A DNA stretch of 64,000 bases from Chaetoceros tenuissimus (Eukaryota; Bacillariophyta; Thalassiosirophyceae; Chaetocerotales; Chaetocerotaceae). This document shows, piece after piece, positions 41,983-53,055 of this stretch. Made by a program: the position numbers and the translations under genes. The notes beneath the pieces were generated by a model. That model searched no databases. It was not told where the DNA came from and saw nothing but the letters and a program-made list of their open reading frames with translations. The stretch is taken from positions 1,054,001 to 1,118,000 of the forward strand of contig BLLK01000023.1 of the NCBI GenBank assembly GCA_021927905.1, in the 5' to 3' direction. Each line of letters starts with the position of its first letter. The stretch's first letter is position 1.

Positions 41983-44415
41983 ATGTTGATCAAACTATGG
42001 TGTTGCAAAAGTGATTCTACAGTCACGGAACAAAATAGAGAAACCTTTCTTCCATCTAGAGGAGATGACACAAGCAAGAAGGGTCAATCCCCTTCGTCTT
42101 CTAGTCGTCTCCATTCTAGAAATAAGAAGCATGAAAAGACTGATGTGATGGAACCGGATTACAGTAACAAGACTACTACTCTTGGAAGTTCGTATTCTAG
42201 TGCTGGTGGTATTTTATTAGATGATGATAGAGATCGTTCGAATGATGGTAAAAAGACTTCGGAGAAACGAGTCATGATCTCCACTCCTTCTTCTTCTACT
42301 GCTGCTGTTACTAGTTCTAGTGCAGTTGTCGGTACAAAGGTGATTCTCAACGAAACTTCTACTCCTCCTCCTACTTCTGCTGCTCGATGTATTGTATCTG
42401 GATGCTGGCAAGATCTCATGGAAGACGAGGTTCGTTCTTTCTCATCCGATCATGATGATACTTCCAATCATGATCCGCAATCGACAATTGATGCATCACA
42501 TCATTCCATGGTCAAGCAAATATCACATGTCATTCGAAAATCTTCCATGGATATGACGGTTCATTCCACTTCTTCTGCTGCAAATTTGAGACAGTCCAAC
42601 CTTTCGAAAGCGAGTAGTATCAAAATAGGCAGCTTTTATTCCGATGAATCAGCGAAACAAGCTCAAATTCGTAGAAAAGAATACAAACACTACAACCATA
42701 TCTTTACTGAAAATTTAGAAAAAGATGATCAAGAACTTCAAGATAAAATAGTCGATTGGTCGAGTCGACATCAAACTTTGCAAAAGTTACGATCGGTGCA
42801 TCATATCATTTCTTCTCATGGACTTTATAAAGAACAAGATTTACAACAGGATATTCTCAAAGGATTGAAACGGAGAGAATGGCTGGAATCATTAGTAGCG
42901 TTGGATCCGAGACGACAGATACATTTGTACTTTACCGAAGTGGCGAGAGCCGGTGGTCCGTTACAGGATCCATTGACTAAAGCGCCCGTGAGTATCATTC
43001 GTGGATTTCGTAGAGCTTCGAGTTTTTCCGTTTGGAGACCGACGAGTTTAGATGCGATTCAACTCATGATGACGGGGAAAGCTACTGGAAAAGGTCTTGA
43101 AGTCAAGGGAAAATCGGCCAAATATGGGAGATTGAGTGGATTGATTCCCTTTATTCAAATTCATCAAGATTTGCATAAAAATGTTGGAAAACTTGGTCTT
43201 TCCAGAGAAGGAAGGATTCATGTCTATTATCAAAATGATGATATGAGATGTAGAGCTTTGAAATTGTTCATGAATGTCATTCGCGACATGGTTTCGTTAC
43301 CGATTTTTTTACCGAATGATAGTAGTCGAGACCTGAATCAAGAGTATAGATGGGAAGTGAGTGATTATGGAATCTATAGACTCAACAAGTCTGGATTTGG
43401 ATTGGATATTTCCGAACGTGTCTTTTATCAAGCCTGTGTCATGGAACAAGATATTACTAGAACAGGAGACTTGGAAACGGGTCGTCCTTCCGAACCGAAT
43501 TTTCAATCCATGAATTTTGAATCGACTCGTAAATACAATGGAATCGGACCACGAACGGTAGTCCTTCAATTGGATGACGATGAACCATTGAAACCACAAA
43601 CGTTTGTAGTTGCATATGAAGAAAATAACAGCGTCACACCGGTAGCATCGGACTTTGATTGCTTTACTGTAGGTACAAGAGGAGTCACATTTGATCAACC
43701 GATAGCCAGTGAACAAGTAGAATTAATGAAATGGATGATTGAAAGCATTGATAAAGTCCTAACAACTCAAAAGAAGAATGCATCATGGGCATCGCATTGG
43801 TTCAACGTATTGGATCAACCCGACCACCGCAAAAAGATTGACATGCCTCGTTTCGGTTTCGGAGATCCAAAATCATATGAAATGATGGCTGGTGCAGTGA
43901 CACGATTTGCACATAATAAAAATGGTGCTGTACGACATGGAGCGGAATGTTTCAATTACAAATTCCCTCAAGACATTGATGATAAGTTACTAGTCATTTC
44001 CGATTCTGGATTTATAGATGATACCAATCGTCCATTCAAATACATGACTCCATCAGAATTACAAGAATTCATGTTGAATCAAATAGATGATGGATACATT
44101 TTCCCATTGAATCCGAAATGGATTGTAGCCGATCAAGGTTGGAAACGTGTCTATGATAAAATGATGTCTTGTCAAGATGAATCTACAAAGACATCATTGG
44201 AATCATGGTATCCTCGTGAATCTGGAGTTCGTGAATTAATTGAATTAGTATATAGTAAGCATCCAGAGGGATTCCAAGATTTATCTGGAGAAAAATTGGA
44301 AGGAACGGAAGCATTGGATCTCATGAAACAGAAATTGCGACGAAGGGCAATTTTACGACGTGTAGTCATCAAGATCCGTACCGCAAGAATGCTTGCTTCG
44401 TCGGCATCTTCTTAA
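41983..44415 (+). CDS. Large protein with class II adenylyl-cyclase-like motifs
   Basis: A single exon of 810 residues. The frame is open 6 nt further, but the first ATG is at 41983. The N-terminal 220 residues are Ser/Thr-rich and disordered; a helical block follows. From about residue 365 three motifs occur in the order found in class II nucleotidyl cyclases (the ExoY/CyaA/edema-factor family): a Lys-rich KGKSAKYG..SG.IP loop (about 370-385), a D-x-D in SDFDCFTVG (about 557), and RHGAECFN (about 650), with the His-Gly-Glu and Asn expected for nucleotide binding. The metal and ATP residues therefore look present. No signal peptide or TM is seen, so the protein would act inside the cell. Bacterial members are secreted; here the gene has host codon use and long eukaryotic extensions. 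The call rests on motif order and not on an alignment. Confidence 0.5.
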   Translation: MLIKLWCCKSDSTVTEQNRETFLPSRGDDTSKKGQSPSSSSRLHSRNKKHEKTDVMEPDYSNKTTTLGSSYSSAGGILLDDDRDRSNDGKKTSEKRVMISTPSSSTAAVTSSSAVVGTKVILNETSTPPPTSAARCIVSGCWQDLMEDEVRSFSSDHDDTSNHDPQSTIDASHHSMVKQISHVIRKSSMDMTVHSTSSAANLRQSNLSKASSIKIGSFYSDESAKQAQIRRKEYKHYNHIFTENLEKDDQELQDKIVDWSSRHQTLQKLRSVHHIISSHGLYKEQDLQQDILKGLKRREWLESLVALDPRRQIHLYFTEVARAGGPLQDPLTKAPVSIIRGFRRASSFSVWRPTSLDAIQLMMTGKATGKGLEVKGKSAKYGRLSGLIPFIQIHQDLHKNVGKLGLSREGRIHVYYQNDDMRCRALKLFMNVIRDMVSLPIFLPNDSSRDLNQEYRWEVSDYGIYRLNKSGFGLDISERVFYQACVMEQDITRTGDLETGRPSEPNFQSMNFESTRKYNGIGPRTVVLQLDDDEPLKPQTFVVAYEENNSVTPVASDFDCFTVGTRGVTFDQPIASEQVELMKWMIESIDKVLTTQKKNASWASHWFNVLDQPDHRKKIDMPRFGFGDPKSYEMMAGAVTRFAHNKNGAVRHGAECFNYKFPQDIDDKLLVISDSGFIDDTNRPFKYMTPSELQEFMLNQIDDGYIFPLNPKWIVADQGWKRVYDKMMSCQDESTKTSLESWYPRESGVRELIELVYSKHPEGFQDLSGEKLEGTEALDLMKQKLRRRAILRRVVIKIRTARMLASSASS

Positions 44416-44729
44416 GAATTTTATTTATGTAATATTATAATATATAAAGAGTTTTTCAAGTTTCTTAATACTACGAAAACTAGTTTTACATTTACATCCT
44501 ACAAAGTTTCAAATTTATTTTGAACAAAATGAGACAAAATGGTATCTTTCAAAGTGGGACCCAAACCGACATGAAGAAGTCAATCAAGTCGTGTAATGCA
44601 ACGCTCATTTTTCCCGGTATCTTGAACAGATAGAAGCACTACTTAGAGAAACACAACATAAGATGAATCTATGGCAACCTAAAGAGATCTGTCAAGCCAA
44701 TAAGATAACTACAATACATATAAACAACA

Positions 44730-46454
44730 ATGGCCACATCTGCCAACAAGCTCAAGAGACAAGTGATTGCATCTTTCAAGAGGAGAGGCCTTTCCTTGTC
44801 TCCTTCGGCACTTCAAGCCCTCCTCAACATTTTATCACATAAAAACAGCAGCAGCAATGATGATCCACTTCAAACCATTTCACAAATTCTCGACGAAATC
44901 AGAGACCTTCAATCATCGCTCAGTAACACATCCAACATCATCAGCAAAGATTTTCTAAGTACAGTCATTGCAAGCATGACCAAAGATGACAACGATTTAA
45001 TGAATGAAGCACTCCAATTGATTGACTTACACACACCCGATTCCATCTCACACAACATGGGAATGCCAGTATTAAAATACGACAGTATGAAAAAGAGATT
45101 TTCACTCGATGCCCCTCCTAAATCGAGTTATTTTGGAACTGTCGATGATAAAATTGACATGTTGCTTCAAAGATATCATTTAATCCAACAGAGATTATTA
45201 CGTCAGCCCATGTTTCAAAAGAATCACAATGGTGAATCTATTAGTTTGACTGCTATTGAAGGGTTATTGGGTGCGAGCGGTACTAAAATTCTATTGGGGA
45301 TTATTCATCAAGGACAAGATGGGAAGTATCTGTTGGAAGATCCGAGTAGTTCTGTACCAATGGATATTTCACAAGCGGAATTTCTAAGTGATGGGTTCAT
45401 TACCGAGCAGTCCATTGTTTTAGTGGAGGGAAAGATGCAAGATGGTGTATTGCTGGTGCAGAAAATTGGTCAACCAATTTATGAATCGAGAAAAAGTGCC
45501 GTGTCGTCCATTGGTTTGCAGAATTGTGATTTCTTTCGTGCCATTCCGACTCTTTCCGAATTGTCTAAATTGCAACAAGAAGAATTGGATCATGGTGAAG
45601 AAAGTATGTTTGTACTTTTGTCTGATGTACATTTGGATAATCCCAGAGTATTGGAACGGCTACAGAAAATGTTTCAAGGATATGAGCAACTTGATCCGCT
45701 TCCTGTCTTTATTCTCATGGGAGATTTCATGAGTAAATATCCATCGAGTAATGAGAAACAGGGATCGGCGGATATGTTTTCATCCACCATCATGGGATAC
45801 TTTGATGATTTGGCAAATATCATTGCTACTGCTCCCAAGGTGCAAAAGGAAGGAAAGTTCATTGTAGTTCCTGGACCCAATGATCCTGGACTGTCGCATG
45901 TGTATCCTAGACCCAAAATTCCTGATTACTTTACTCAGAATTTGAGAAGAAAAGTCACCAATGTGCACATGACGAGTAATCCTTGCAGATTGAGATTCTT
46001 TTCGCAAGAATATGTCATTGGGAGATTGGATGTTGTCAAACTATTGAGAAAGGAATGCATTGTCGACCCACCGATGCAGTTGATGGATGCTCACGATGAA
46101 GACGAAGACGGAGAAGATGCAAACATGAAGGACGATAAGAATCAGGATGTTTCTCAAGTATTGGTGCAGCATGCCATCAAAACCATGTTGAGTCAAGGAC
46201 ACTTGTGTCCAGTTCCTAACTCTACATTGCCAGTGTATTGGACTCAAGATCATTTGATGAGACTCTATCCTCCGCCAAATGCAATCTTTTTGGGTGATCA
46301 AAGTGCACAGCCTTACTATGAAACCTATGAAAAGGATTGCGACATTATGAATCCTGGAGCGTTTCACTTGAATGGGGAATTTTTGGTATTTCGTCCAGTA
46401 GATTTGGAAAGTGGAGAAAGAAAGGCCGATTGTGAGTTTAGTCAGATTGACTAA
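44730..46454 (+). CDS. POLE2: DNA polymerase epsilon subunit B
   Basis: A single exon of 574 residues, similar in length to human and yeast B subunits. The non-catalytic subunit of the leading-strand replicase in the nucleus. The N-terminal helical domain is followed by an OB fold and then a calcineurin-like phosphoesterase fold. That fold carries degenerate metal motifs typical of B subunits: VLLSDVHLDNPRVLERL (about 295-311), ILMGDFMS (about 330), and VPGPNDPG (about 380). Near the C-terminus NPGAFHLNGEFLVFRP matches the usual NPGSF..F.VY motif. An acidic insert (DEDEDGEDANMKDD) interrupts the fold. Confident assignment. Confidence 0.93.
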   Translation: MATSANKLKRQVIASFKRRGLSLSPSALQALLNILSHKNSSSNDDPLQTISQILDEIRDLQSSLSNTSNIISKDFLSTVIASMTKDDNDLMNEALQLIDLHTPDSISHNMGMPVLKYDSMKKRFSLDAPPKSSYFGTVDDKIDMLLQRYHLIQQRLLRQPMFQKNHNGESISLTAIEGLLGASGTKILLGIIHQGQDGKYLLEDPSSSVPMDISQAEFLSDGFITEQSIVLVEGKMQDGVLLVQKIGQPIYESRKSAVSSIGLQNCDFFRAIPTLSELSKLQQEELDHGEESMFVLLSDVHLDNPRVLERLQKMFQGYEQLDPLPVFILMGDFMSKYPSSNEKQGSADMFSSTIMGYFDDLANIIATAPKVQKEGKFIVVPGPNDPGLSHVYPRPKIPDYFTQNLRRKVTNVHMTSNPCRLRFFSQEYVIGRLDVVKLLRKECIVDPPMQLMDAHDEDEDGEDANMKDDKNQDVSQVLVQHAIKTMLSQGHLCPVPNSTLPVYWTQDHLMRLYPPPNAIFLGDQSAQPYYETYEKDCDIMNPGAFHLNGEFLVFRPVDLESGERKADCEFSQID

Positions 46455-46834
46455 TGATATATTGATGAATTAAAATTGCTGCATTAACATGAAAAGTATG
46501 GGTACTTTTTGGTTTAAGAGACAAAATTATAAGACTGTTTTTCTTTTTTTCGTTTTACAATGACTTTAACTAGAAGCAGTGTACATTAGTTTCGCAAGTG
46601 ATTCTCTTACAATAGGTTATAAAGGATGAAGACTTCGCATAAATTTCAAACTTTTGAACCTCTGTTTTGTTTGTAATGTTCTTATTACGATTTGAAGACG
46701 TGTGATCTCGAATTTTTCATTTCATTTACTTCTTTATGAAGCCTTGTGCCTCAAGTTTCTGATTCTTTGGAGAGAGTCAGGGAAAGTTTCGAAAAGCTTT
46801 GATCTGACCAGCAACTTGAGATCTAAAGGCAACA
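46455..46834. other. Intergenic, nothing recognised
   Basis: About 380 bases between POLE2 and the bestrophin-like gene, both on the + strand. No gene or repeat is seen. Confidence 0.4.
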
Positions 46835-48799
46835 ATGATTCCATACACGAAAAAGTTTTACAATTTACCTCTTATATTTCAATTGACGGGTTCATCACTC
46901 TACAGAGCCTGTTTTCCCGGTTTACTATCTTCATTCTTTTATCTCCTTCTCTTATTCTACCTTCGACCCGAGTACACTCTTACAAACGAACAAGGCGACA
47001 CATATCATACATATTACAGATATACAGACAAGTCAGCAGTCATGGAAGTATTAGTAACGGGTACAGCACTCCTCATAGTCTTTCGAGCGAATAAATCTTA
47101 TGCAAGATATTGGAATGCCTGTGGGGATGTACATCGAATGATGAGTCAATGGTTAGATGCTACTGCCAATTGTTCCATTTTTCATTTACAACAGTCTCAT
47201 TATAAAGATATGCGACCTGCGAATTATCATGATGCTTTTGATTTAAATCATGGGAGATACTTTTTGACAAGGGATCGTCAGGTTTCGTATATTGAGCTGT
47301 CTTTTGTAGATAAAGGAGATGAAGTCGATAGTAGTGGCCATGATGGGCAAAGGATACGAAATGGAAATGAAAGTAGAAACAAAGGATATGAAAATATAGA
47401 TCAAATAGATGAACTGTTTCCTATAGCCAATGATGTCATGGATGTAGATACTAGCATTGAGAATAGTGGAAATGTTATTAGGAAAAGATGTAAAACCAAA
47501 GCTATGAATCTGCAAGAAAAGATATGTAGCAGACCTATATTACGTCAAATGGAACAAAGACGAAGTTCAAGGATCGAAGCTGTTCAGAATAAACATCATT
47601 TACTACAAGAAGGAAGACTTGATGGAGGATGGGGTTTAGCTTTTCAAGATGGGAAATCTACTTACTACAACATGGATGATCCTGATTGCGACTGGGATGA
47701 AAGTGACGATGAAAACCACAAATACAATTCTTTCCACAGTGATTCTTATTGCAAACATAAGGAAGAATGCGGTTGTACAGACACCTTCAATCGTACAGTA
47801 GACTCATTTGCAAGTTGTAGAGGTGGACGAACGCCATCTCTCTACTTACAAGAATTGGTTCACTTGGCATCTCTATGTAATGCAGTTGCAGTCGCTACAC
47901 TACGAAATGATGTAGAAGGTGCACCCTTACCTTTGTGTAAATATATCCCAGGTCAGCCTTGGCCGAAAGTGGATCCTACAAAAGATCCAAACTCTACATG
48001 CTATATGCGTGGAAAGCCACAAGTTTCATGCAAAGGGAAATACAGTTCGCTTCCAATACTAGGTGGCATGGAAGATGAACTTACACATATAAGACTATCA
48101 TTTCGAGCGTTTCTTATGCAAAGGTTTTTATATTACTACCAAACCCTTACAAGATACGATCGTAGCCCAGAAATGAGGACGCAGCATAACGCCTCGAGAC
48201 CAATAAGCGTAATTGGTGGAGTGTCGCGTAATGAATTGGAGTTCCTAGCGAGAGCAAGAGGTCCCAGTGCAAAGGTACAATTATGTTGGGCATGGCTATC
48301 GGAATTCATAAGTCGTGAAGATCTTGCTGGTTCTTTTGGAGAAGTAGGATGTCCAATCGTTAGTCGCATTCATCAATTTCTTAGTGATGGAATGGTGTAC
48401 TACAACCACTGTCGCAAAACAATGTCTACTCCTTTCCCAGCTCCGCATGCGCAGATATCAAGTATGTATATTGTTGCAATTATGTTTTCCATTCCATTTC
48501 TCATGCTAGAATATATCAATACGGAAGGGAAGGAATGCATTACTGGAATTGTCATTGCTACTGTTTTGAATTTTCTGACTGTTTCATGCCTCGCAGGTTT
48601 GCACGAAGTTGCAAGGGAATTAGAGAATCCGTTTCGAAATGTACCAAATGAAATTCCTTTAGTTAGAATGCAGGCTATTTTCAACGAGGCCTTGATAGCA
48701 TTGTTTGCTGGTTTTCATCCAGATCATTACTGGAATGCTGAAGACTTTCGTAAGTCAAAGTCATTTGTGAAGGGAGACATTGACGAGTTTGTAATTTAA
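46835..48799 (+). CDS. Bestrophin-like anion channel
   Basis: A single exon of 654 residues. Hydrophobic helices at about 25-50 and 72-90 frame VMEVLVTGTALLIVFRANKSYARYWNA, the bestrophin/RFP-TM signature in which FR.N..Y.R/YW follows TM2. A long acidic, low-complexity insertion (about 145-330) splits the usual cytosolic part. The second TM pair (about 548-585) follows, and then ELENPFRNVPNEIPLVRMQ, the conserved E.PFG..ND-like segment. Bestrophins conduct chloride or bicarbonate; in diatoms and green algae some sit in thylakoids and feed bicarbonate to the CO2-concentrating machinery. I see no plastid pre-sequence, so the membrane is uncertain. Confidence 0.82.
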   Translation: MIPYTKKFYNLPLIFQLTGSSLYRACFPGLLSSFFYLLLLFYLRPEYTLTNEQGDTYHTYYRYTDKSAVMEVLVTGTALLIVFRANKSYARYWNACGDVHRMMSQWLDATANCSIFHLQQSHYKDMRPANYHDAFDLNHGRYFLTRDRQVSYIELSFVDKGDEVDSSGHDGQRIRNGNESRNKGYENIDQIDELFPIANDVMDVDTSIENSGNVIRKRCKTKAMNLQEKICSRPILRQMEQRRSSRIEAVQNKHHLLQEGRLDGGWGLAFQDGKSTYYNMDDPDCDWDESDDENHKYNSFHSDSYCKHKEECGCTDTFNRTVDSFASCRGGRTPSLYLQELVHLASLCNAVAVATLRNDVEGAPLPLCKYIPGQPWPKVDPTKDPNSTCYMRGKPQVSCKGKYSSLPILGGMEDELTHIRLSFRAFLMQRFLYYYQTLTRYDRSPEMRTQHNASRPISVIGGVSRNELEFLARARGPSAKVQLCWAWLSEFISREDLAGSFGEVGCPIVSRIHQFLSDGMVYYNHCRKTMSTPFPAPHAQISSMYIVAIMFSIPFLMLEYINTEGKECITGIVIATVLNFLTVSCLAGLHEVARELENPFRNVPNEIPLVRMQAIFNEALIALFAGFHPDHYWNAEDFRKSKSFVKGDIDEFVI

Positions 48800-48830
48800 A
48801 ATGTACATTTTAATTAGATTATCACTATTA

Positions 48831-50059
48831 TTATAGCTCGCATACATCTCCATAGATTTCGAATCCTACACCATTGATTAAACAACGAGGACAATGATCT
48901 TCCCAGAACTGAGATGTTTCCCATGTGACCATTGGAGTGGATTGTAGCCTGTTATAATTGTCCTCACTTACAATATCCTCTGATTGTATCTTCTCGTTTT
49001 CTTCATTTGCAGCTTGAACAGCGAGTTTCTCTATTTCTGATCGCAATGCTTGAAATTCTTCTTTACCAATTCCTCTGATTCGAAAGTAACGATAAAAATC
49101 ATTGTTTTTCTCATCGACTTTCCATACTTCTCGATGCTTTTCTTCCAAAATATTTGTCCAGTATTCTCGTTCATTAGCAGGATCATTTTCACATCTATTT
49201 CTTTTGAACTTATCGTTGTATTCATTCAGATACTTGCCGATAGTTCCTTCAGATGGGCATAGAGTACTTAGCCTCCCATTCTGCACATTTGGTCTTACTC
49301 TGCAAAGATTTATCCATGTCTTCTTGTCCCTAGATGCCTCAAAATCAAACGTATTTGTTCCAAAACTGCTACCATATCTTAATGAAATGTGCGTTGGTTT
49401 TATTCTCATAGTATAAAACGTAATGACAGCGGTATTAGATGCATTTTGAAGATAGTGACTTTCATTGTAATTACTCATTTGCAATCCACCTCGTGTTTCG
49501 AGATTGTAGTAATATCTACCAAAAGAAGCTTCGCACTTATTCCGCAAAGGTCTATATTGAAAGAAGGAAGCATATTCATGGTTCATAGGATCTGCATCTT
49601 GATGCATTTCTACCAGACCTAGATCTGCTGGATTTGTGTATGCATCGGAATGACCTAACCCCAACCAATATAATATCCCCTTTCCCCTAGCCAATATTGA
49701 CAGGTTTTCATTGTATGGACATCTGTAGGTTGTCTTTAGAGTTTCTACTAACTCAAATAGTCCATAGAATTCTGCTTCTTTTTTCAGTCGCCTCCAAAGA
49801 GTCTTATTTTCTACAAATGAAGGCCAAGATTGTTCGTTCTCGGTTAGATATTTGAGTATGTACTCAAATAAGTCACTAGATCTATCTATGAAGTAAACTG
49901 ATCTTCCAAAATCATCTACACGTGAACTACCAGGATCGAAAAAGTCTCCGTTGCACATGGAGAGAGCAATGTCGACTTGTGAGTATAGAAGAGCTTGCCT
50001 TGCACGTCAAGACCAATGATAGGATCGCTTTGTTGTTGATTTGGTTCTGTTACTTCCAT
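48831..50059 (-). pseudogene. BTB/POZ (KCTD-type T1) domain protein with an apparent frameshift
   Basis: Translation from the ATG at 50059 gives MEVTEPNQQQSDPIIGLDVQGKLFYTHKSTLLS-, the normal start of a T1/BTB domain. It runs out of frame and stops after about 59 codons. The domain resumes in another frame at 49958: MCNGDFFDPGSSRVDDFG, then VYFIDRSSDLFEYILKYL, the second half of the same fold, and continues for 375 residues. About ten residues usually present between the halves are missing, so a short frame-shifting deletion near 49960-49985 is likely. No intron fits. The downstream part contains a discoidin-like stretch (ITFYTMRIKPTHISLRYG) typical of diatom BTB proteins. This is either a recent pseudogene or a sequence error. 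KCTD proteins serve as Cullin-3 adaptors. Confidence 0.6.
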
Positions 50060-50147
50060 TGAGAATATATAATATAATCTGCAAGATAATAATGCTACGT
50101 GTTATCTCAATCTTTTTTCTTTTGTGAATGAATGGGATTGCAAAAGA

Positions 50148-50279
50148 ATGAAGACTTCAGTAGATGACACTCATACATCGTTTGACAATGATGCCTTCTC
50201 TGACATCGGGGTTCTCATCGAAAGTTTTGTAAGGATGGTACGTATTTCATCTTCTTTTCCGGATTTCATGGTTTCATAG
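50148..50279 (+). CDS. Possible short exon or small ORF
   Basis: An ATG frame of 43 codons (MKTSVDDTHTSFDNDAFSD...ESFVRM) ends in a TAG. A GTACGT donor-like site follows ESFVRM at 50238, so it could be a first exon. No downstream exon could be found before the convergent gene at 50413. Weak support. Confidence 0.2.
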   Translation: MKTSVDDTHTSFDNDAFSDIGVLIESFVRMVRISSSFPDFMVS

Positions 50280-50412
50280 TAAATTGGAAATAGTGCATTG
50301 TTCAACAATAAACTAAATTTATGAACTATGCGTTTATTTCCTTAATGTATATAATGTGTAATTCAACATCTATTTCATGCACTTATCCTCCAATCTTTTC
50401 CATCATCGTATT

Positions 50413-51176
50413 CTAACTAACATATATAGACATACAAAGGAAATTAAATTTTGACTCCTTCCTATCAGCACTTTTCTTTTCTTCAACCAATTTCGATTCC
50501 TTCTTTTTGCCTTTGCTAATATTCTTATTACTTCTTTTGTTTTCATTTGCATTCTCAATCTCTTCATATTTATTATCATCACCTTCCCAAGAATATTCAT
50601 TTGATCTTGATTTAGTATTATCCATGACATCTGTAATCGAAGAAATAGATGTGCCAGTGCGAAGAATTGTATTCTCTTCATCTGAGAGCCGCAATGGTAC
50701 TTTATCCATGGAATCTGTACATACTTGATAAATTGAATCTTTGTTTTTTGATTTTCGTGTAAGATTTGTTCCAAGTTTTACTTTCCCATCGGTCGAGCCA
50801 TTTTCGCTACGAGCTATGTAGAATCAGTAATCAGAAATATTGTAAATGAAGGTATTCCTACCAAATTTTTCTGGTGTATGAACTTACTTTTCTTCAAGAA
50901 ACTAGGTCTCACTTGATTCACATGTCTGGTGGACATTGCATTTGTAGAAGATTCTTGATCTCTAGGTTTGCTATTCGCCTTTTTCAATGTCTGAGATTTT
51001 AGTCCTGCACTCTTCTTTTTCTTGGATGCATGTTGTTGCAATTGGTTCTGCTTGCTATGTTCAGTTTGTGTCGTCTCATTAAGAATCCCAAAGTTTGATT
51101 TTCTTATCTTTTTGGCTGTTACTATACATAGCCCAACTTCCTTGTTCTTTTTCGTGATTTGTTTCTTTCTAAGCAT
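50413..51176 (-). CDS. Lysine-rich unknown protein, 2 exons
   Basis: Exons 51176-50888 and 50813-50413 with a 74-nt GT-AG intron give 229 residues in frame. The composition is very basic and polar (KKKNKE, ASKKKKSAG, SKGKKKESKL) with Ser/Asn/Glu-rich linkers and no hydrophobic core, so it is probably disordered and perhaps nuclear. A CTACAG acceptor-like sequence lies just before the ATG, so a 5' exon could exist. No family is recognised. Confidence 0.5.
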
Positions 51177-52926
51177 GGTTATGGTAACCTGTAGGAGAGA
51201 AATAGAGGGATTGAATTATATGCAATAACTCAAATTGCCAGTCACAATTCATTAAATGCATGCACAAATCAAACACAAAGAGAAGAATCTGTGTCGGTCA
51301 ACTTTTGGCGAACGGATTGCGACTTTTTAGACAAGATTGACACAGTAATTCATTTTACGCAAAGTTGAACAATAATACAATACGGTAGAAAAGGGGTGAA
51401 CTTGGTAACAACACCGCGATAAACTAAATCCCGCGATTCCGTCACGGTTAATTACTCAAATTTTGACACCTGCTAAATAGCTCAATGCGTAGACCTCCTA
51501 ACAAAAATTCTTTGCTCAACGTCAAAACAAAAATTTTTCACCACCTATTGAATCAAAACACATTGTACTGGAACGAAATTTTATTCATTGACCTATCCAG
51601 TACTATAGAAGCTTTACTGAATACATATAGAAAAGGGTTGTGGCACGGCATAGGTCAATGAACCATCCTATCAAGTGATATATGCTGTCAACATAAGTGC
51701 ATCAATTTGATGGAGTTCACATGAATTCATATAAAAGCCACGTTTTGCCATCATAAAAGCTTCCCTCACTAAGACTTTGCACTCACTATGTACATACATC
51801 AAGTAGAGAAGTGTTGACCATGTAAGTTAGCGAAAAGATGCATTTAAACATATAATACATACATTTTCAGTATAGAATTCTTACTTGTTTTTCATCTTTC
51901 AGCTATAGAGACTATTCGAGCAGGAAAGCGATGATAAACTATCACAATTGCTACAAAAGCAGCAAATCATTTACTTGGTATAATTATGTAACAGTTTGTA
52001 ACATAGATTCAGGGAGAATTTGCTTTTATTGACAATCCAGATAGCGCTGAATTTTTTCATTTCCCATCGAACTTTGTCCATGTCGAAACATTGATGAAAA
52101 TAGGTTCATAAACCATTCCAATCGATAGTTGTCTTTCGAGCAAAATCGATTCATGAACTCTTATAATACCTTTGAACAAAGTATATATTAGTTGGATTCT
52201 AATCAAGCATCCAAAACGCAAATTTCACTAGAAGCAATGTGTAAATTCAACGTTATTATAAGAAATGTTGTCGTGAGGGTGATATGCTGACAAATTGAGG
52301 ATCAAACATCCTCCGATGGTATTTATATATAATAATTATTAGTAAATTTAATTGATTATTGATATATTTGCTCAGGTTCCTTCATAATAAGGAAGTAACT
52401 AAAAGAAGGAAAAATTAAAACAATGTCAGGTTAACATTGACAGCATCATTGACAGGCGATGACGGATCAAAAGGTCTGAAAAAGGTAGAATCCCCCCATT
52501 ATTTTAGTAGATTTAGCTAAACGTGACAAAGCAACCAAGTGCGAATCCCCCCCAAATATTTCTACCGTGAATTCCCTGCTTTCATCGTCTATTCTCGTCC
52601 TCACAAGAAAAGAACTTTTTCTAAAAGAAGTGGTTTGATAAAGAAAGAAATAATGAATTAATATTTGATGGGAGAGAGTTTCATGTTATCAAAATCTGTT
52701 GGCACAAAGTTGATTCTTCCATTCATTCAAGACATCGTTTCCTCTTTCCTTCATCGATCATGTTTAATCGCTTTCTCAATGGATACATCTTCAAAAATCG
52801 ATTGAAATTATATTTTTATTCTTGTTTTACTTGCAATACAAGGCTCACCCAAGCTTTATTTGATTCAATCTTTAGAGGATTTTCAATGGAGTCATCAAAT
52901 ATATTTCCAGTTTGATGAAATTCTAA
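51177..52926. other. Long gene-free interval
   Basis: About 1.75 kb without a credible gene. Near 52490-52555 the string GAATCCCCCC occurs twice, about 55 bp apart. From about 52926 back to about 52800 the sequence is the 3' flank of the split secreted gene and matches the flank after 33478. No RNA gene is recognised. Confidence 0.4.
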
Positions 52927-53055
52927 TTAGTTGCATCCATGCTTTCTAGGAACTCTGCATGCGCAGCTTGACTTTGGTGCCTTGGTTGCTTTCGGAGGCT
53001 TTGTTGCCTTCAACTTTCTTTCAGTGTGCCCATCTGCAGTCACCTCCATATCTAC
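52927..53055 (-). pseudogene. 3' fragment of split secreted Ser-Pro-rich gene (pentalysine tail)
   Basis: On the - strand these 43 codons encode VDMEVTADGHTERKLK, five lysines at three-residue spacing, then CACRVPRKHGCN and a stop. They match the last residues of the intact paralog at 33350-33478. The fragment was cut from the rest of the gene (59045-59826) by the copia insertion. Without the 5-bp duplication the two parts sum to 906 nt (301 residues) in one frame. Confidence 0.88.
53051..53055. repeat. Target-site duplication (left)
   Basis: TCTAC directly precedes the 5' LTR and is repeated directly after the 3' LTR at 59045-59049. Five bases is the normal copia target duplication length. 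Confidence 0.9.

Noticed and set aside
51440..51510. tRNA-like wording (GCTAAATAGCTCAATGCGTAG)
   Set aside because: It looks like a D-arm, but no matching acceptor stem, anticodon arm or T-arm could be built. I found no convincing tRNA or rRNA in the window.
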